Of a stretch of 13,325 bases of DNA, positions 1 through 7,192 are shown in pieces. The position numbers and the translations under genes are program-made. Location of the stretch: the NCBI GenBank assembly GCA_910585935.1, contig CAJUHN010000088.1:1-13325 (forward strand). The letters run 5' to 3'. The notes beneath the pieces were generated by a model, which was not told the origin of the DNA, did no database searches, and worked only from the letters and a program-made list of their open reading frames with translations. Position 1 is the first letter of the stretch, and each line of letters opens with the position of its first letter. The DNA is from an uncultured Lachnospiraceae bacterium. GTDB lineage: Bacteria > Bacillota > Clostridia > Lachnospirales > Lachnospiraceae.

Positions 1-38
1 TACTTTTATATAAATTTTTATATATTTATTGTAACTGT

Positions 39-479
39 TTAGTTACCCATAATTAAAATTGCAACAGGCTCAATATTGTCTGATAAATCAAATTCAATTT
101 TGATAGCTTCTGGGATAAAATACATTATCCATGTTGTTCCTATGCCAAGTTCTGTCGCTTCCATCATCATATGTGTTGCAACGATACTTGCATCTATATC
201 GCCACTGTTTTTATTATCATATAATCGTTTCCAGCACTTTTCCCTATCATAACAAATAATAAATGCAAGCGGCGCATTATAATGACATTCTGTGCATTTC
301 TTCAATGTTCTAAGTCCTTCCTGTGAATTAACCACGATTATTTTCTGTGGTTGGTAATTATGTGCAGTTGGTGCAACATTTCCTGCTAAAAGAATTTTAT
401 CTATTATCATCTGTGGAATAGGAAGTTCTTTGAAATTTCTTGCAGAGTATCTTTTTGATGCTAATTCTAAAAAATCCAT
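39..479 (-). CDS. Nitroreductase family protein, C-terminally short
   Basis: This 146-residue protein looks like an FMN-dependent nitroreductase, a family that uses NAD(P)H to reduce nitro groups or other electrophiles. The N-terminal signature is clear: SKRYSARNF (residues 8-16) is the Arg-Ser-type FMN phosphate contact, and PTAHNYQPQ (37-45) matches the usual AP[ST]xxNxQPW segment. ELGIGTTWI near residue 110 matches the conserved helix-strand of the family. The start follows AAAGGAG with a 6-nt spacer. The protein stops right after PVAILIMGN, where relatives usually read GYP and continue for about 20-30 residues. I see no continuation in any frame in the 38 bases before the window edge, so the gene is either a short variant or truncated by mutation. 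The substrate cannot be inferred. Confidence 0.85.
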   Translation of the reverse strand: MDFLELASKRYSARNFKELPIPQMIIDKILLAGNVAPTAHNYQPQKIIVVNSQEGLRTLKKCTECHYNAPLAFIICYDREKCWKRLYDNKNSGDIDASIVATHMMMEATELGIGTTWIMYFIPEAIKIEFDLSDNIEPVAILIMGN

Positions 480-722
480 ATTTTTCTCCTTTCAAATCCC
501 GATCATTGGTGGACTTATTATAACACTCCATTCTAAAAAACGAAATAGATTTTTTTGCACTTGTTAAAATCAAATTGAATAGATATATAAAGGATTCCGT
601 AGTTGTCGAACCTCCTAATCATTAAAATGATCGGCAAAAATATGCTTTTGAAAGCAATAACAACCCAAAATTACAAAAGCTCCGCATATAACAAACTCAA
701 CATGATTATAACGCCTCTTTGC
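480..722. other. Intergenic region with no supported gene
   Basis: The minus strand has a weak reading frame from 703 to 533. Its ATG is preceded by AAAGAGG and it is broken by a TAA at 671-673. Beyond the stop the translation is hydrophobic (FWVVIAFKSIFLPIILMIRR), so it could be a decayed small membrane protein, but the evidence is too thin to call a gene. No RNA gene is recognised. Confidence 0.3.
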
Positions 723-1004
723 TTAAACTAAACAAAAGTGGACTATTCTCTTTAAAACAGTCCACTTTTGCAGATTATAATGATTTATAATATTTTTTAT
801 GAAACAGCCAAGACAACACCATACATAAATGATTCCATCTTCATAAGAAATCAATCTTAAAAAGACAACACTTGACATAACACTGTACCCTGCATATCGT
901 TCGCCCCACTGCATAGCACAGTATTTATATGTAACTATGGCACATAACATTAAACAGCAAAATCACAAGCGCATCGAATAGAACAAGTGCTTGTATTTTT
1001 TCAT
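723..1004 (-). pseudogene. Broken small membrane-type ORF with in-frame TGA
   Basis: An ATG at 1004-1002 has an excellent ribosome site (AGGAGG, 8-nt spacer) and reads MKKYKHLFYSMRL. A TGA at 965-963 then stops it, and the same frame stays open for 79 further codons. The downstream part holds a hydrophobic stretch (FCCLMLCAIV) followed by YKYCAMQWGERYAGYSV and a second hydrophobic Cys-rich stretch. A single TGG-to-TGA change would explain the break. The last 16 or so codons run through the terminator hairpin at 734-769, so the ancestral protein may have ended earlier. I do not recognise the family. It could instead be a 13-residue leader peptide, or no gene at all. Confidence 0.4.
734..769 (-). 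terminator. Strong hairpin terminator
   Basis: A perfect 11-bp stem, AAAAGTGGACT / AGTCCACTTTT, has a 14-nt loop. On the minus strand it ends in a T-rich tail (TTTTGTTTA). It closes the transcript of the GRAM-domain gene and the broken small ORF. The A-rich other flank could let it act in both directions. Confidence 0.75.
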
Positions 1005-1037
1005 GAAAAAGACCTCCTATGTCTATGTGAAATCCTT

Positions 1038-1379
1038 CTAAGAAATATGTTGTGAAATCCATTCAATATATTTGTTGCGCTTCACTATACCCAACTTATA
1101 TTTTCCGCCATCTTTCATGGTGATTAAAATACCAAAAGGAAAACAAGGGGGTGTCATACAAGTTTTAACCGATTGGATGTCTTTCATATCGATTTCCCAA
1201 CTAGCGCTCTCTGTTCCAATCAAACCAGAAGCCAGAAATACTATACGCTGATTGGTAAAATATATTTTCCCAGATACCTGTCGGCTCACTATTTGTTTTG
1301 GCGTCTTCCAACTATCTGCTGATACCTTTTCTGCAAACATTGTTTCATCTGCATGTAATTCAAATGCTTGTTTTGCCAT
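1038..1379 (-). CDS. GRAM/PH-like domain protein
   Basis: This small soluble protein is 113 residues from the chosen start. The central part reads SGKIYFTNQRIVFLASG, then WEIDMKDIQSVK, then FGILITMKDGGKYKLG, ending in IEWISQHI. This is the pattern of a bacterial GRAM/PH-like fold: strands carrying 'G.lylTnqRlvF', a middle 'I.v..I..v', and a 'v.mkdG..y.l' hairpin before a C-terminal helix. Such proteins are usually described as lipid- or peptide-binding modules; the ligand here is unknown. I chose the ATG at 1379-1377 because GGAGGT sits 7 nt upstream; the in-frame ATG 5 codons earlier overlaps that site. The broken small ORF lies just downstream on the same strand and may share its transcript. 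Confidence 0.7.
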   Translation of the reverse strand: MAKQAFELHADETMFAEKVSADSWKTPKQIVSRQVSGKIYFTNQRIVFLASGLIGTESASWEIDMKDIQSVKTCMTPPCFPFGILITMKDGGKYKLGIVKRNKYIEWISQHIS

Positions 1380-1891
1380 GAATATTACCTCCATAATCTT
1401 TTAAAATTTATCTACCTTTTTAAAAGTCAGACCAACATTTTTTGACAGTGTTAAAATCATTACCTTTACACAAAATGAATGGTTTTAACCTAATATTAAT
1501 TATAATGCTTTGTTTAATTTTTTGCAACTTATAGCGTTTTTTTTAAAGAATATTTTTGTAAAACTTAAGAATATATATCTTAACATAACTAATTTGATTC
1601 AAGACTGTCATACGCTTTGCGGCTATCAAAGCATGGCGTGACAGAAGCAGACAACGGCAAAAAAATATCCCTTGAATACCCCACAGAAGAAAAATTTTAC
1701 CCTTTAGGTACAACAGACGAATAATTGAATTTTTCAAACAGATTTTTATAATCTACTCTCAACACCTCCTTTCAAATTTTATTGACAATGTTCCTGCCTG
1801 CTTACATCTTAACAATAAGCACAAAATTTGAATTGTAAAAAATTGCTGAATAGAAAACATAAAATCCATTAAAAATTTATACTCAGCATTA
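1380..1891. other. 512-bp gap without an intact gene
   Basis: The stretch is AT-rich. It holds the degraded reading frame described at 1589-1762 and an imperfect hairpin at 1605-1644 (CTGTCA/TGACAG outer arms, GCTTTG/CAAAGC inner arms, 7-nt loop). No tRNA or recognisable riboswitch was seen. Confidence 0.5.
1589..1762 (-). pseudogene. Degraded small reading frame
   Basis: On the minus strand AAAGGAGGTG is followed directly by a frame reading RVDYKNLFEKFNYSSVVPKG. A TAA at 1699-1697 interrupts it, and the frame stays open for 36 more codons (NFSSVGYSRDIF, then SASVTPCFDSRKAYDSLESN) to a TAG. The mixed amino-acid composition on both sides of the stop looks protein-like. The candidate TTG start is too close to the Shine-Dalgarno for comfort, so start and coding status are uncertain. 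No family was recognised. Confidence 0.22.
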
Positions 1892-2941
1892 TTATCCCTG
1901 CCTTATAAGATCATGTAATCGACTATCTGTAACAAATTTCTTTTTTCTGGGGTCGCCCTCTGCACGATAAATTACCAAGCTGTCTAAATCAAATATTGAA
2001 CTCCAAACGGTTTCAAAATCTGGCTCATTATCATATTGACATATAAACCCATAATCGCCCTTTAAGAGATGTTTGGTAGTTTCAATATATTCATCTTTTA
2101 TGCGTTCCGAAGAAAAACTGTCTAATACAACTCTATAACGCTTGTGTGAATCATAATCATTTCCATTTGCATCGTCATATGGTTTCATATCATTAGATGT
2201 AAAACTGTTAACAGTACAAACAATACTGCCATTCTCAAAAGTTTCTGCTGCCCGAACTTTTTTGAGAGTTGGCGTACATTCCACCACCACCATTTTTCTT
2301 TTTTTATCCGCAAGTAAAATATTACAGTTTGAAGCCACTGGCAAATCCATAAGAAGAGAAACTGCCTGTTCTGTGTTATCTGCCTTTTCAAGCAGATACC
2401 TTACCATAAAGCAAGAATTAAAACCTGCTTTTATCTTTTCAAGGTCGGTCATCACAAAAGTCATTGCTACTGCAAGTCCATGTTCATTCAATCCCTCTTC
2501 GCCATTAATGAAAGAGGAAGTAGTGATATGAAACCTGTTTCCATTCCTCGGTGCATAGATTTCACTTTTGCTTCCTTCACGCAGATAAGGCGGTAAATCA
2601 TTATTTCTACCATATATCATTCTGCCATTACTTGAGTATGCAAAAGCAGTACAGCCCCTAACCTCGACAGGAGTGTTGTTCTTCAAGTTATACATACAGC
2701 AACCCATACACAACATCCAAGAGATAAAATGCAGATAATCTGTACCAATAGTATCACTCACACCTCTTACTTCCTCACATATTTCTGGGAAAAACTTTCT
2801 TAAAATTCCTTCGCTTTGTTTTCCGTGTTCCAGTTGAAAATCATCTAACTGAAGCGGAAAAGAAATATGAGCTTTTTGAAATATATTTCCTCTTTTCACG
2901 CCCATCTGATAATGGTCGCCCTTTAATCTTAAATGATACAT
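1892..2941 (-). CDS. C45-type (AAT-like) Ntn acyltransferase/hydrolase
   Basis: This 349-residue protein fits the peptidase C45 / acyl-CoA:6-aminopenicillanate acyltransferase-like branch of the Ntn-hydrolases. In that family an internal Cys becomes the N-terminal nucleophile after autocleavage and attacks linear amide (C-N) bonds. The candidate nucleophile is Cys97 in VEVRGCTAFAY, followed by the family motif GRNNDLP (111-117) and EGLNEHGLAVAMTF further on. The N-terminal LKGDHYQMGVKRG is the usual 'G.hyemG...G' segment. No signal peptide is visible, so a cytoplasmic location is likely. The start overlaps the end of the upstream AraC-type gene by 13 bp and has AAAGGAG upstream, which suggests translational coupling. 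The substrate is unknown; bile-salt or penicillin hydrolysis should not be assumed. Confidence 0.82.
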   Translation of the reverse strand: MYHLRLKGDHYQMGVKRGNIFQKAHISFPLQLDDFQLEHGKQSEGILRKFFPEICEEVRGVSDTIGTDYLHFISWMLCMGCCMYNLKNNTPVEVRGCTAFAYSSNGRMIYGRNNDLPPYLREGSKSEIYAPRNGNRFHITTSSFINGEEGLNEHGLAVAMTFVMTDLEKIKAGFNSCFMVRYLLEKADNTEQAVSLLMDLPVASNCNILLADKKRKMVVVECTPTLKKVRAAETFENGSIVCTVNSFTSNDMKPYDDANGNDYDSHKRYRVVLDSFSSERIKDEYIETTKHLLKGDYGFICQYDNEPDFETVWSSIFDLDSLVIYRAEGDPRKKKFVTDSRLHDLIRQG

Positions 2942-3810
2942 ACTTCATTCTCCTTTGCTTTTTTGATTGCAATCCACACTTCTGAATGTCCTCTAAATAA
3001 CTGTCCTTTGCAGATTGGATATATTTCAACATCAGGAAGTCCTGCATACTCATAACCAGAAAGCGGCAGAAATTCTGTCAAAAATCTGCGAAAGACACTC
3101 TGTACATCTTCCTTAAATATGCCATCGTTTTCAAAAATAACCCACATACCCTCTGGTATCATATATTCTACCATTCCCTCTGGTATGGAAGTATTGCTCG
3201 AAACAGCGATATAATAATATATATCCTCTGGATTATTATAAACGCTGACTCCTAAAATGCCATCTGGATTTTTGTTTGACAGTTCTGCTAATTTGGAAAT
3301 ACTGCCATCTAATACCATCTTTTTCCAAAATTCAGGAACATTTCTCATATTTTCCTCTGCGTCTTCAACAAGAGGTATTCTAATTCCTATGATGCGAATA
3401 TTTTTCTTTTCTTCAATGTGATATGACATCGCACTGCCTCCTAAAACTTTTATAGAAAATTGGATTGACGGATATGCACGCAAAGTACATCCTATACTTT
3501 TTGCCGCTATAGGTGCTATCCCATGTACGCTTTGAAAAGCACGGTTAAAGGATGTTGGAGATGAATACCCATATTTATGAGCAACATCAATAACCTTATT
3601 GTCTGTTCTTTGTAACTCAAAGGCAGCTTGTGTCATTTTACGGCGACGTATGTACTCTGATAGTGACACCCCTGATACATAAGAAAAAATCTTTTGAAAA
3701 TAATATGTTGAACAACAAGCAATACAAGCTGCTTCATCATAGGATATTTCCTTATCTAAGTTTTCCTCTATATAATCAATCGCTGCTCCAAGTCTTTTCA
3801 ACCATTCCAT
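2929..3810 (-). CDS. AraC-family regulator with GyrI-like effector domain
   Basis: This 293-residue transcription factor has its two AraC helix-turn-helix motifs at the N-terminus (about residues 8-105), including the hallmark GYSSPTSFNRAFQSVHGIAP at 81-100. The C-terminal half (about 128-290) matches the GyrI-like/SOUL-type small-molecule-binding domain: an IRIIGIRIPL strand, an EFWKKM helix, the ILGVSVYNNP segment and a FLPLSGYEYAGLPDVEIYP ending. This Rob/BltR-like layout usually senses hydrophobic or cationic compounds. The start follows GAGGAGGTAAGGAA. The stop overlaps the C45 hydrolase gene, so the pair forms one operon; the regulator probably controls itself and the hydrolase. The inducer is not evident. 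Confidence 0.88.
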   Translation of the reverse strand: MEWLKRLGAAIDYIEENLDKEISYDEAACIACCSTYYFQKIFSYVSGVSLSEYIRRRKMTQAAFELQRTDNKVIDVAHKYGYSSPTSFNRAFQSVHGIAPIAAKSIGCTLRAYPSIQFSIKVLGGSAMSYHIEEKKNIRIIGIRIPLVEDAEENMRNVPEFWKKMVLDGSISKLAELSNKNPDGILGVSVYNNPEDIYYYIAVSSNTSIPEGMVEYMIPEGMWVIFENDGIFKEDVQSVFRRFLTEFLPLSGYEYAGLPDVEIYPICKGQLFRGHSEVWIAIKKAKENEVCII

Positions 3811-3894
3811 TTCCTTACCTCCTCATATATAAGCATACAAAAATAAAAACATATTTTCCTCGCTTTTCATGTCCGCTTTTGTAAACTCATCTAT

Positions 3895-3923
3895 AGTGTA
3901 TCCGAATAAAAAATTAGTTTCAA
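3895..3923 (-). promoter_or_regulatory. Sigma-A-type promoter of the AraC/C45 operon
   Basis: Read on the minus strand, TTGAAA (3923-3918) and TACACT (3900-3895) are separated by 17 nt, about 85 nt upstream of the AraC start. Both hexamers are close to consensus. Confidence 0.65.
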
Positions 3924-4058
3924 GTATGCCAAGCGAGCTTTAAACCCTTTCTATAGGAGATTTCATTTCCTGTATTAAGAGATTTCACATCATTTAACTG
4001 GAAGCCACATCTCTGTAAAATATAAGAGTAAAATTTTCAGAGTATAGGTGGTGAACTA

Positions 4059-4109
4059 ATGAATGAAAGGAACAATCATTTTGACTTCGATTTTACTTCG
4101 ATAGGATAA
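4059..4109 (+). pseudogene. 5' stump of a mobile-element HTH regulator
   Basis: The frame starts after GGTGGTGAACTA and reads MNERNNHFDFDFTSIG before a TAA. Many short HTH regulators of clostridial conjugative elements begin with a 'FDF..IG.aIk.aRe..g.tre.lA' segment; this frame matches the part before the helix-turn-helix and then loses similarity at the stop. It is best read as a gene remnant whose rest was deleted or replaced. The match is short, so the family call rests on memory of the motif. Confidence 0.4.
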
Positions 4110-4157
4110 GATATCACTTTTGTAGCCACTAAATTACCGCCTCCATCATTTTTAAAC

Positions 4158-4186
4158 AAAAAAAGCTGAACCCATCAGGAACAGCC
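4158..4186 (-). terminator. Likely terminator of the HNH gene
   Basis: Minus-strand GCTG...CAGC with an inner CC/GG pairing around TGAT is followed by seven T residues (4164-4158). It lies about 135 nt beyond the HNH stop codon. The stem is short and contains mismatches. Confidence 0.45.
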
Positions 4187-4320
4187 TTGTCTTATATATT
4201 TCATATTTTAATTTTTTACAAAAGTTCTCCGTCTGTGATTCATATCTTCCAACATTACAATTATCCATGAATCACAAAGTGGTGCAATGATGTCAGTTTC
4301 TATATTGAGTAAATGATCGA

Positions 4321-6264
4321 TTACTCGAATCCATAATAGGAAAGCAATTCAGCTAAAGATACTGCTATTTTTTTCTTTTTTAATAATTCTATTCTTTCAT
4401 GATATAACTTTGTAATAAGCTTATCCGCATTTTCTCCATAGTGAATTTCATTATGGCATTGACTACATAATGAAACAATATTCTCTTCAACATCAAGTGA
4501 ATACTCAAATAAATCTTGTTGTGCCATTGGAATTAAATGATGAGCTTCCATATATGGTAATCCATCGCTTTTTCTTTTAAACGAAATATGATCATGATTG
4601 ATTTCGCATCTATGATTTGAATGTAAAATCGCATTATTTGCTTTTTGTCTATCTCTTTTATAAACCAGTACTCCTTGAGAATTCACTCTTGGCTCTTGTC
4701 GTAAAACTAATTCATTTGAATAATGAAAAGATTTATTATTACTAAATTTTTGAGTATTAATCACTTCATTTAATGTATCATCTTCTCTAGAATTTATTCT
4801 TTTTGATTCTCTTTCTAATTTTTCTTCACAATACTTATCAATATAATCAAGAACATCAGAAACAAAAGATTTATGTTCCTCTTTATTGGCATACCAAACA
4901 TTAGCTTGTCCAAATCCGATATCATCTTGATTACTTTTTGCTTGTGGAATTATGTAATTTCTTTCATGCTCTGGTACTAATACAACATCTTTAAATTTTG
5001 CCTCAATATTAAATATTCTTCGTAAGTATTCTTTTCTATCTCGATAAACTTTTGCGTTCTTATACCACCCTACTATCACAGTAGTATCAACATCCTTATT
5101 AGGATTTTTCGTACAAAAAACAACTGTTACACGATCTATTTCATCAAGATTTTTATATTGTTGGTCTATATTTTCAATATGTAATTGCTCTAAAGTTCCA
5201 TCTTTATCATCATATTCTCCAATATATTTTGTTTCTACAAATCCTTTTACCATACCATCTTCGCATCTATAAAAATTATATTTTTCAAAAGCATCACCTG
5301 TATCAATAATATATTGTCCACCATTTACTGATTTTTCTTCATCATGAAATGAATCATAATATTTCATATATGCTATATTACAAAACAACACTCTTTCTGA
5401 TTTTTCACTTCCCCTAATCAAATGGTATAAGTCATAAACTTTTGCATTTTGATTATCTTTAGCCCTAACAAATCGTGGTAATAATGTTTTGTATTCTTCT
5501 AAGAAATAAAATCTATATGATGTATCTTTTTCTCCAAAGCCAAATGATTCCGATCGTTCTTGCACATACCCTAATAAATTCTCAAATGTTTGCTTTGTTA
5601 ATTGATCTTTTAATGTTTCGATATTTTGGGGATTACATTTCTTTACTTGATTTACTTTATACACTTTTTCGATAATTACCCCATTTATTCTAAAAGAAAC
5701 AAATGGGGTAATTTGTGTTGGATATCCTTTTTTAACTGGATGAGCATAAATTTTAAATTTTTCAATCATTCCCTCTGTTTCATTAATCGGAAAAGTCATC
5801 ACTCTAGTATCATCGTTTTTAACCAATCCAAGTTCTTCCATTGCCTTAGCAAGTTCATCTCTTAATACCCAACTATACTTCCCCTTATTTTCAGGAAGAT
5901 TATTTAATTTTTCATTAGAGTAAAAAGGAATGTTCCATGAGCGTTCTGTACCTGAATCTTCTCTTATTTGTTCTTCAAATTCCACTACATTATATTTTCT
6001 AATTCGCTTTCTAAATTCTCCAACTCGTAACTTAATTCCTTCTATTCCTATTTTCTTTTCTAATTCCCTACAAAAGACAGTTTTATTCGGTGCATAATAT
6101 ATTTCGACTAAAACATTACCTATGAAATCAAATCCTTTTGTATTCAATTCTAATTCATTTTTTAATATTTCTTTCCAATGTTCAACAGAAGTGATTCTAG
6201 GTTTGTTTAATTCATAATTCCTTTTATCTACGTAATCTTGTTCATAATATGGTTTTTCTACCAT
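4321..6264 (-). CDS. Multidomain HNH endonuclease, likely modification-dependent
   Basis: This 647-residue protein ends in a complete HNH (McrA-like) nuclease at about 550-612: Cys553, the EAHH pair with His575-His576, Asn595 in ENIVSLC, Cys600, then CHNEIH with Cys603, His604 and His608. The four cysteines fit a zinc site, and the His/Asn residues are the usual metal and catalytic set. Residues 1-115 form a putative DNA-contact domain with VGEFRKRIRKY and R-SWNIPF, a layout seen in other HNH restriction proteins. Residues 285-480 (RVLFCNIAYMKYY, HxEKYNF-like EKYNF, GFVETKYIG, VIVGWYKNAKVYR) form a second conserved module that I infer to be a sensor of modified DNA. The start follows GAGGAG with a 10-nt spacer. 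It stands alone, without methyltransferase or partner gene, which suits a type IV-like restriction or other anti-phage role. Base composition is clearly more AT-rich than the neighbouring ATPase gene. Confidence 0.82.
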   Translation of the reverse strand: MVEKPYYEQDYVDKRNYELNKPRITSVEHWKEILKNELELNTKGFDFIGNVLVEIYYAPNKTVFCRELEKKIGIEGIKLRVGEFRKRIRKYNVVEFEEQIREDSGTERSWNIPFYSNEKLNNLPENKGKYSWVLRDELAKAMEELGLVKNDDTRVMTFPINETEGMIEKFKIYAHPVKKGYPTQITPFVSFRINGVIIEKVYKVNQVKKCNPQNIETLKDQLTKQTFENLLGYVQERSESFGFGEKDTSYRFYFLEEYKTLLPRFVRAKDNQNAKVYDLYHLIRGSEKSERVLFCNIAYMKYYDSFHDEEKSVNGGQYIIDTGDAFEKYNFYRCEDGMVKGFVETKYIGEYDDKDGTLEQLHIENIDQQYKNLDEIDRVTVVFCTKNPNKDVDTTVIVGWYKNAKVYRDRKEYLRRIFNIEAKFKDVVLVPEHERNYIIPQAKSNQDDIGFGQANVWYANKEEHKSFVSDVLDYIDKYCEEKLERESKRINSREDDTLNEVINTQKFSNNKSFHYSNELVLRQEPRVNSQGVLVYKRDRQKANNAILHSNHRCEINHDHISFKRKSDGLPYMEAHHLIPMAQQDLFEYSLDVEENIVSLCSQCHNEIHYGENADKLITKLYHERIELLKKKKIAVSLAELLSYYGFE

Positions 6265-6307
6265 TTATATCAACTCCTCATTGTATTCGTATATTATTGC
6301 CAACATA

Positions 6308-6336
6308 ATTATAACCGTTTGTATTAGACTAAACTA
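6308..6336 (-). promoter_or_regulatory. Possible promoter of the HNH gene
   Basis: A perfect minus-strand -10 TATAAT (6313-6308) lies about 45 nt upstream of the HNH start. The -35 (TAGTTT, 17 nt further up) is weak. A palindrome GTATTGC-N4-GCAATAC (6342-6359) lies just upstream, inside the antiporter remnant. Confidence 0.4.
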
Positions 6337-6338
6337 TT

Positions 6339-6721
6339 AATGTATTGCAACCGCAATACTGCTTGATAATCTTGCGCAAAAACATGGTTTTTCAAAAGAA
6401 AAAATTACATTCATGATAAATCTTACTGCTGTCTGCGGTTGTTGTCTTTCTCCTTTCTCATCTTGGATGCCTGTAATTAAAGGTACATTGGCAACTTCAG
6501 GTATAGAAGAAAACATTATTTATAAAACGCTGCCTTACAATTTTACTGCGTTACTTGGAATTGTTCTTGTAGTTACAAGTGGCATATTTAAACCATATCT
6601 ATTTAATTCCACTAGCCTTAAAAATATTCTACCAAAGAATAAGGAGATTAAAAAATCATCATTACCAAAAAATAGATCAAAAGTAATCGCATTTTGTTTC
6701 CTTTTTTGTGACATTGATTGA
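6339..6721 (+). pseudogene. C-terminal remnant of an NhaC-like Na+/H+ antiporter
   Basis: The frame reads CIATAILLDNLAQKHGF, then NLTAVCGCCLSPFSSWMPV, KGTLATSGI and a hydrophobic LLGIVLVVTSGIF, and ends in a TGA at 6719-6721. The 'lSP..pW...' step followed by 'gtLgv', a Tyr-Pro-type loop and a last membrane helix is the usual C-terminus of NhaC-family antiporters, which exchange Na+ for H+ at the inner membrane. Only about 127 codons remain of a protein of roughly 450-500 residues. The 5' side ends at a TAA (6336-6338) beside the divergent HNH promoter, so the rest of the gene was lost or displaced where the HNH gene now lies. There is no start or ribosome site, so this is not a functional gene. 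Confidence 0.6.
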
Positions 6722-6971
6722 AAGTCTTTTATCAATACCTTTATTTGGTAAACTAATTATGTTGTAATTAAAAGCACTTTAATGTATTTTTATTGCAATA
6801 CCATTGTTTATCAAAACCAACTCCATCAAGAAGTCCAATATTATCTTTTGCGTAAAAGATGCGTTGAGTTCTACTTGGAATTTAAGCAAACTGCTACTTT
6901 CTATCTGGCTATTAACGAGTGTCTGCTAGAACTTATTAAATATGAATAAGCATATTATTGACTATACAAAC
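6722..6971. other. Gene-poor stretch next to the antiporter remnant
   Basis: Only a 55-codon plus-strand frame (6782-6949, MYFYCNTIVYQNQL...) is open, with no ribosome site and an unusual Tyr/Leu/Cys-rich composition. The minus strand has a similar short open stretch. Neither is supported as a gene; the region reads as decayed DNA. Confidence 0.35.
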
Positions 6972-7070
6972 TCAAAAATAAAGAAAGAGCTGATGAAAAC
7001 AGAGAAACAGATATCTAGACACCGGTCGGGCATATTTTTCGCTAGCTTCCTTTAAGGTCATATAATCCAT
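6972..7070 (-). pseudogene. 5' fragment of an excisionase-like HTH gene
   Basis: An ATG at 7070, preceded by GGAG at suitable spacing, reads MDYMTLKEASEKYA. Short DNA-binding proteins of clostridial mobile elements (MerR/excisionase-like HTH) typically begin 'MxYMTLKEASEKW' and continue into the recognition helix. Here similarity stops after about 14 residues; the frame continues into an unrelated Phe/Leu-rich tail (RYLFLCFHQLFLYF) and ends at 6972. The 3' part of the original gene is therefore missing. Such a gene fits the conjugative-element remnants on its upstream side. Confidence 0.5.
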
Positions 7071-7162
7071 ACCGCATCTCCGAATAAACTCATAGCTATA
7101 TTATATTTCGTTTGTTCAAAGAATACAAGTGTGCGAATTTGAATTTTTCGTGATTTCTATGT

Positions 7163-7192
7163 AACAGCCGCCTTTTTGGTCGGCTGTTTTCT
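7163..7192 (+). terminator. Hairpin with T-tail
   Basis: AACAGCCG (7163-7170) pairs with CGGCTGTT (7181-7188) around a 10-nt loop, with a TTTTCT tail on the plus strand. It abuts the stop codon of the CHAP remnant. On the minus strand the tail is not T-rich, so its polarity relative to that gene is odd. Confidence 0.55.

Larger units (their letters stand above)
3811..4320. other. 510-bp gap with regulatory sites and a gene stump
   Basis: It contains the AraC/C45 promoter, a HTH-gene stump (4059-4109), the likely terminator of the HNH gene (4158-4186), two direct GAGATTTCA copies at 3957-3965 and 3979-3987 (22 bp apart), and a 10-bp inverted repeat TGTGATTCAT/ATGAATCACA (4234-4243 and 4267-4276) without a T-tail. 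No further gene is seen. Confidence 0.5.

Noticed and set aside
533..703. Possible small membrane protein on the minus strand
   Set aside because: It is interrupted by TAA at 671-673, has a poorly spaced ribosome site and no family match; kept only as a note in the gap entry.
1543..1737. 64-codon minus-strand ORF
   Set aside because: Its start lacks a ribosome site at proper distance and it overlaps the better-placed degraded frame at 1589-1762 in another register.
4234..4276. Inverted repeat TGTGATTCAT/ATGAATCACA as a terminator of the HNH gene
   Set aside because: The loop is 23 nt and there is no T-run on either strand; the hairpin at 4158-4186 with seven T is the better candidate.
6342..6359. 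GTATTGC-N4-GCAATAC palindrome as an operator of the HNH gene
   Set aside because: It lies within the antiporter remnant, whose translation (CIATAIL) explains the sequence, and it sits upstream of a weak promoter; no second copy seen.
6782..6949. 55-codon plus-strand ORF after the antiporter remnant
   Set aside because: No ribosome site, odd Tyr/Cys/Leu-rich composition, no recognised family.
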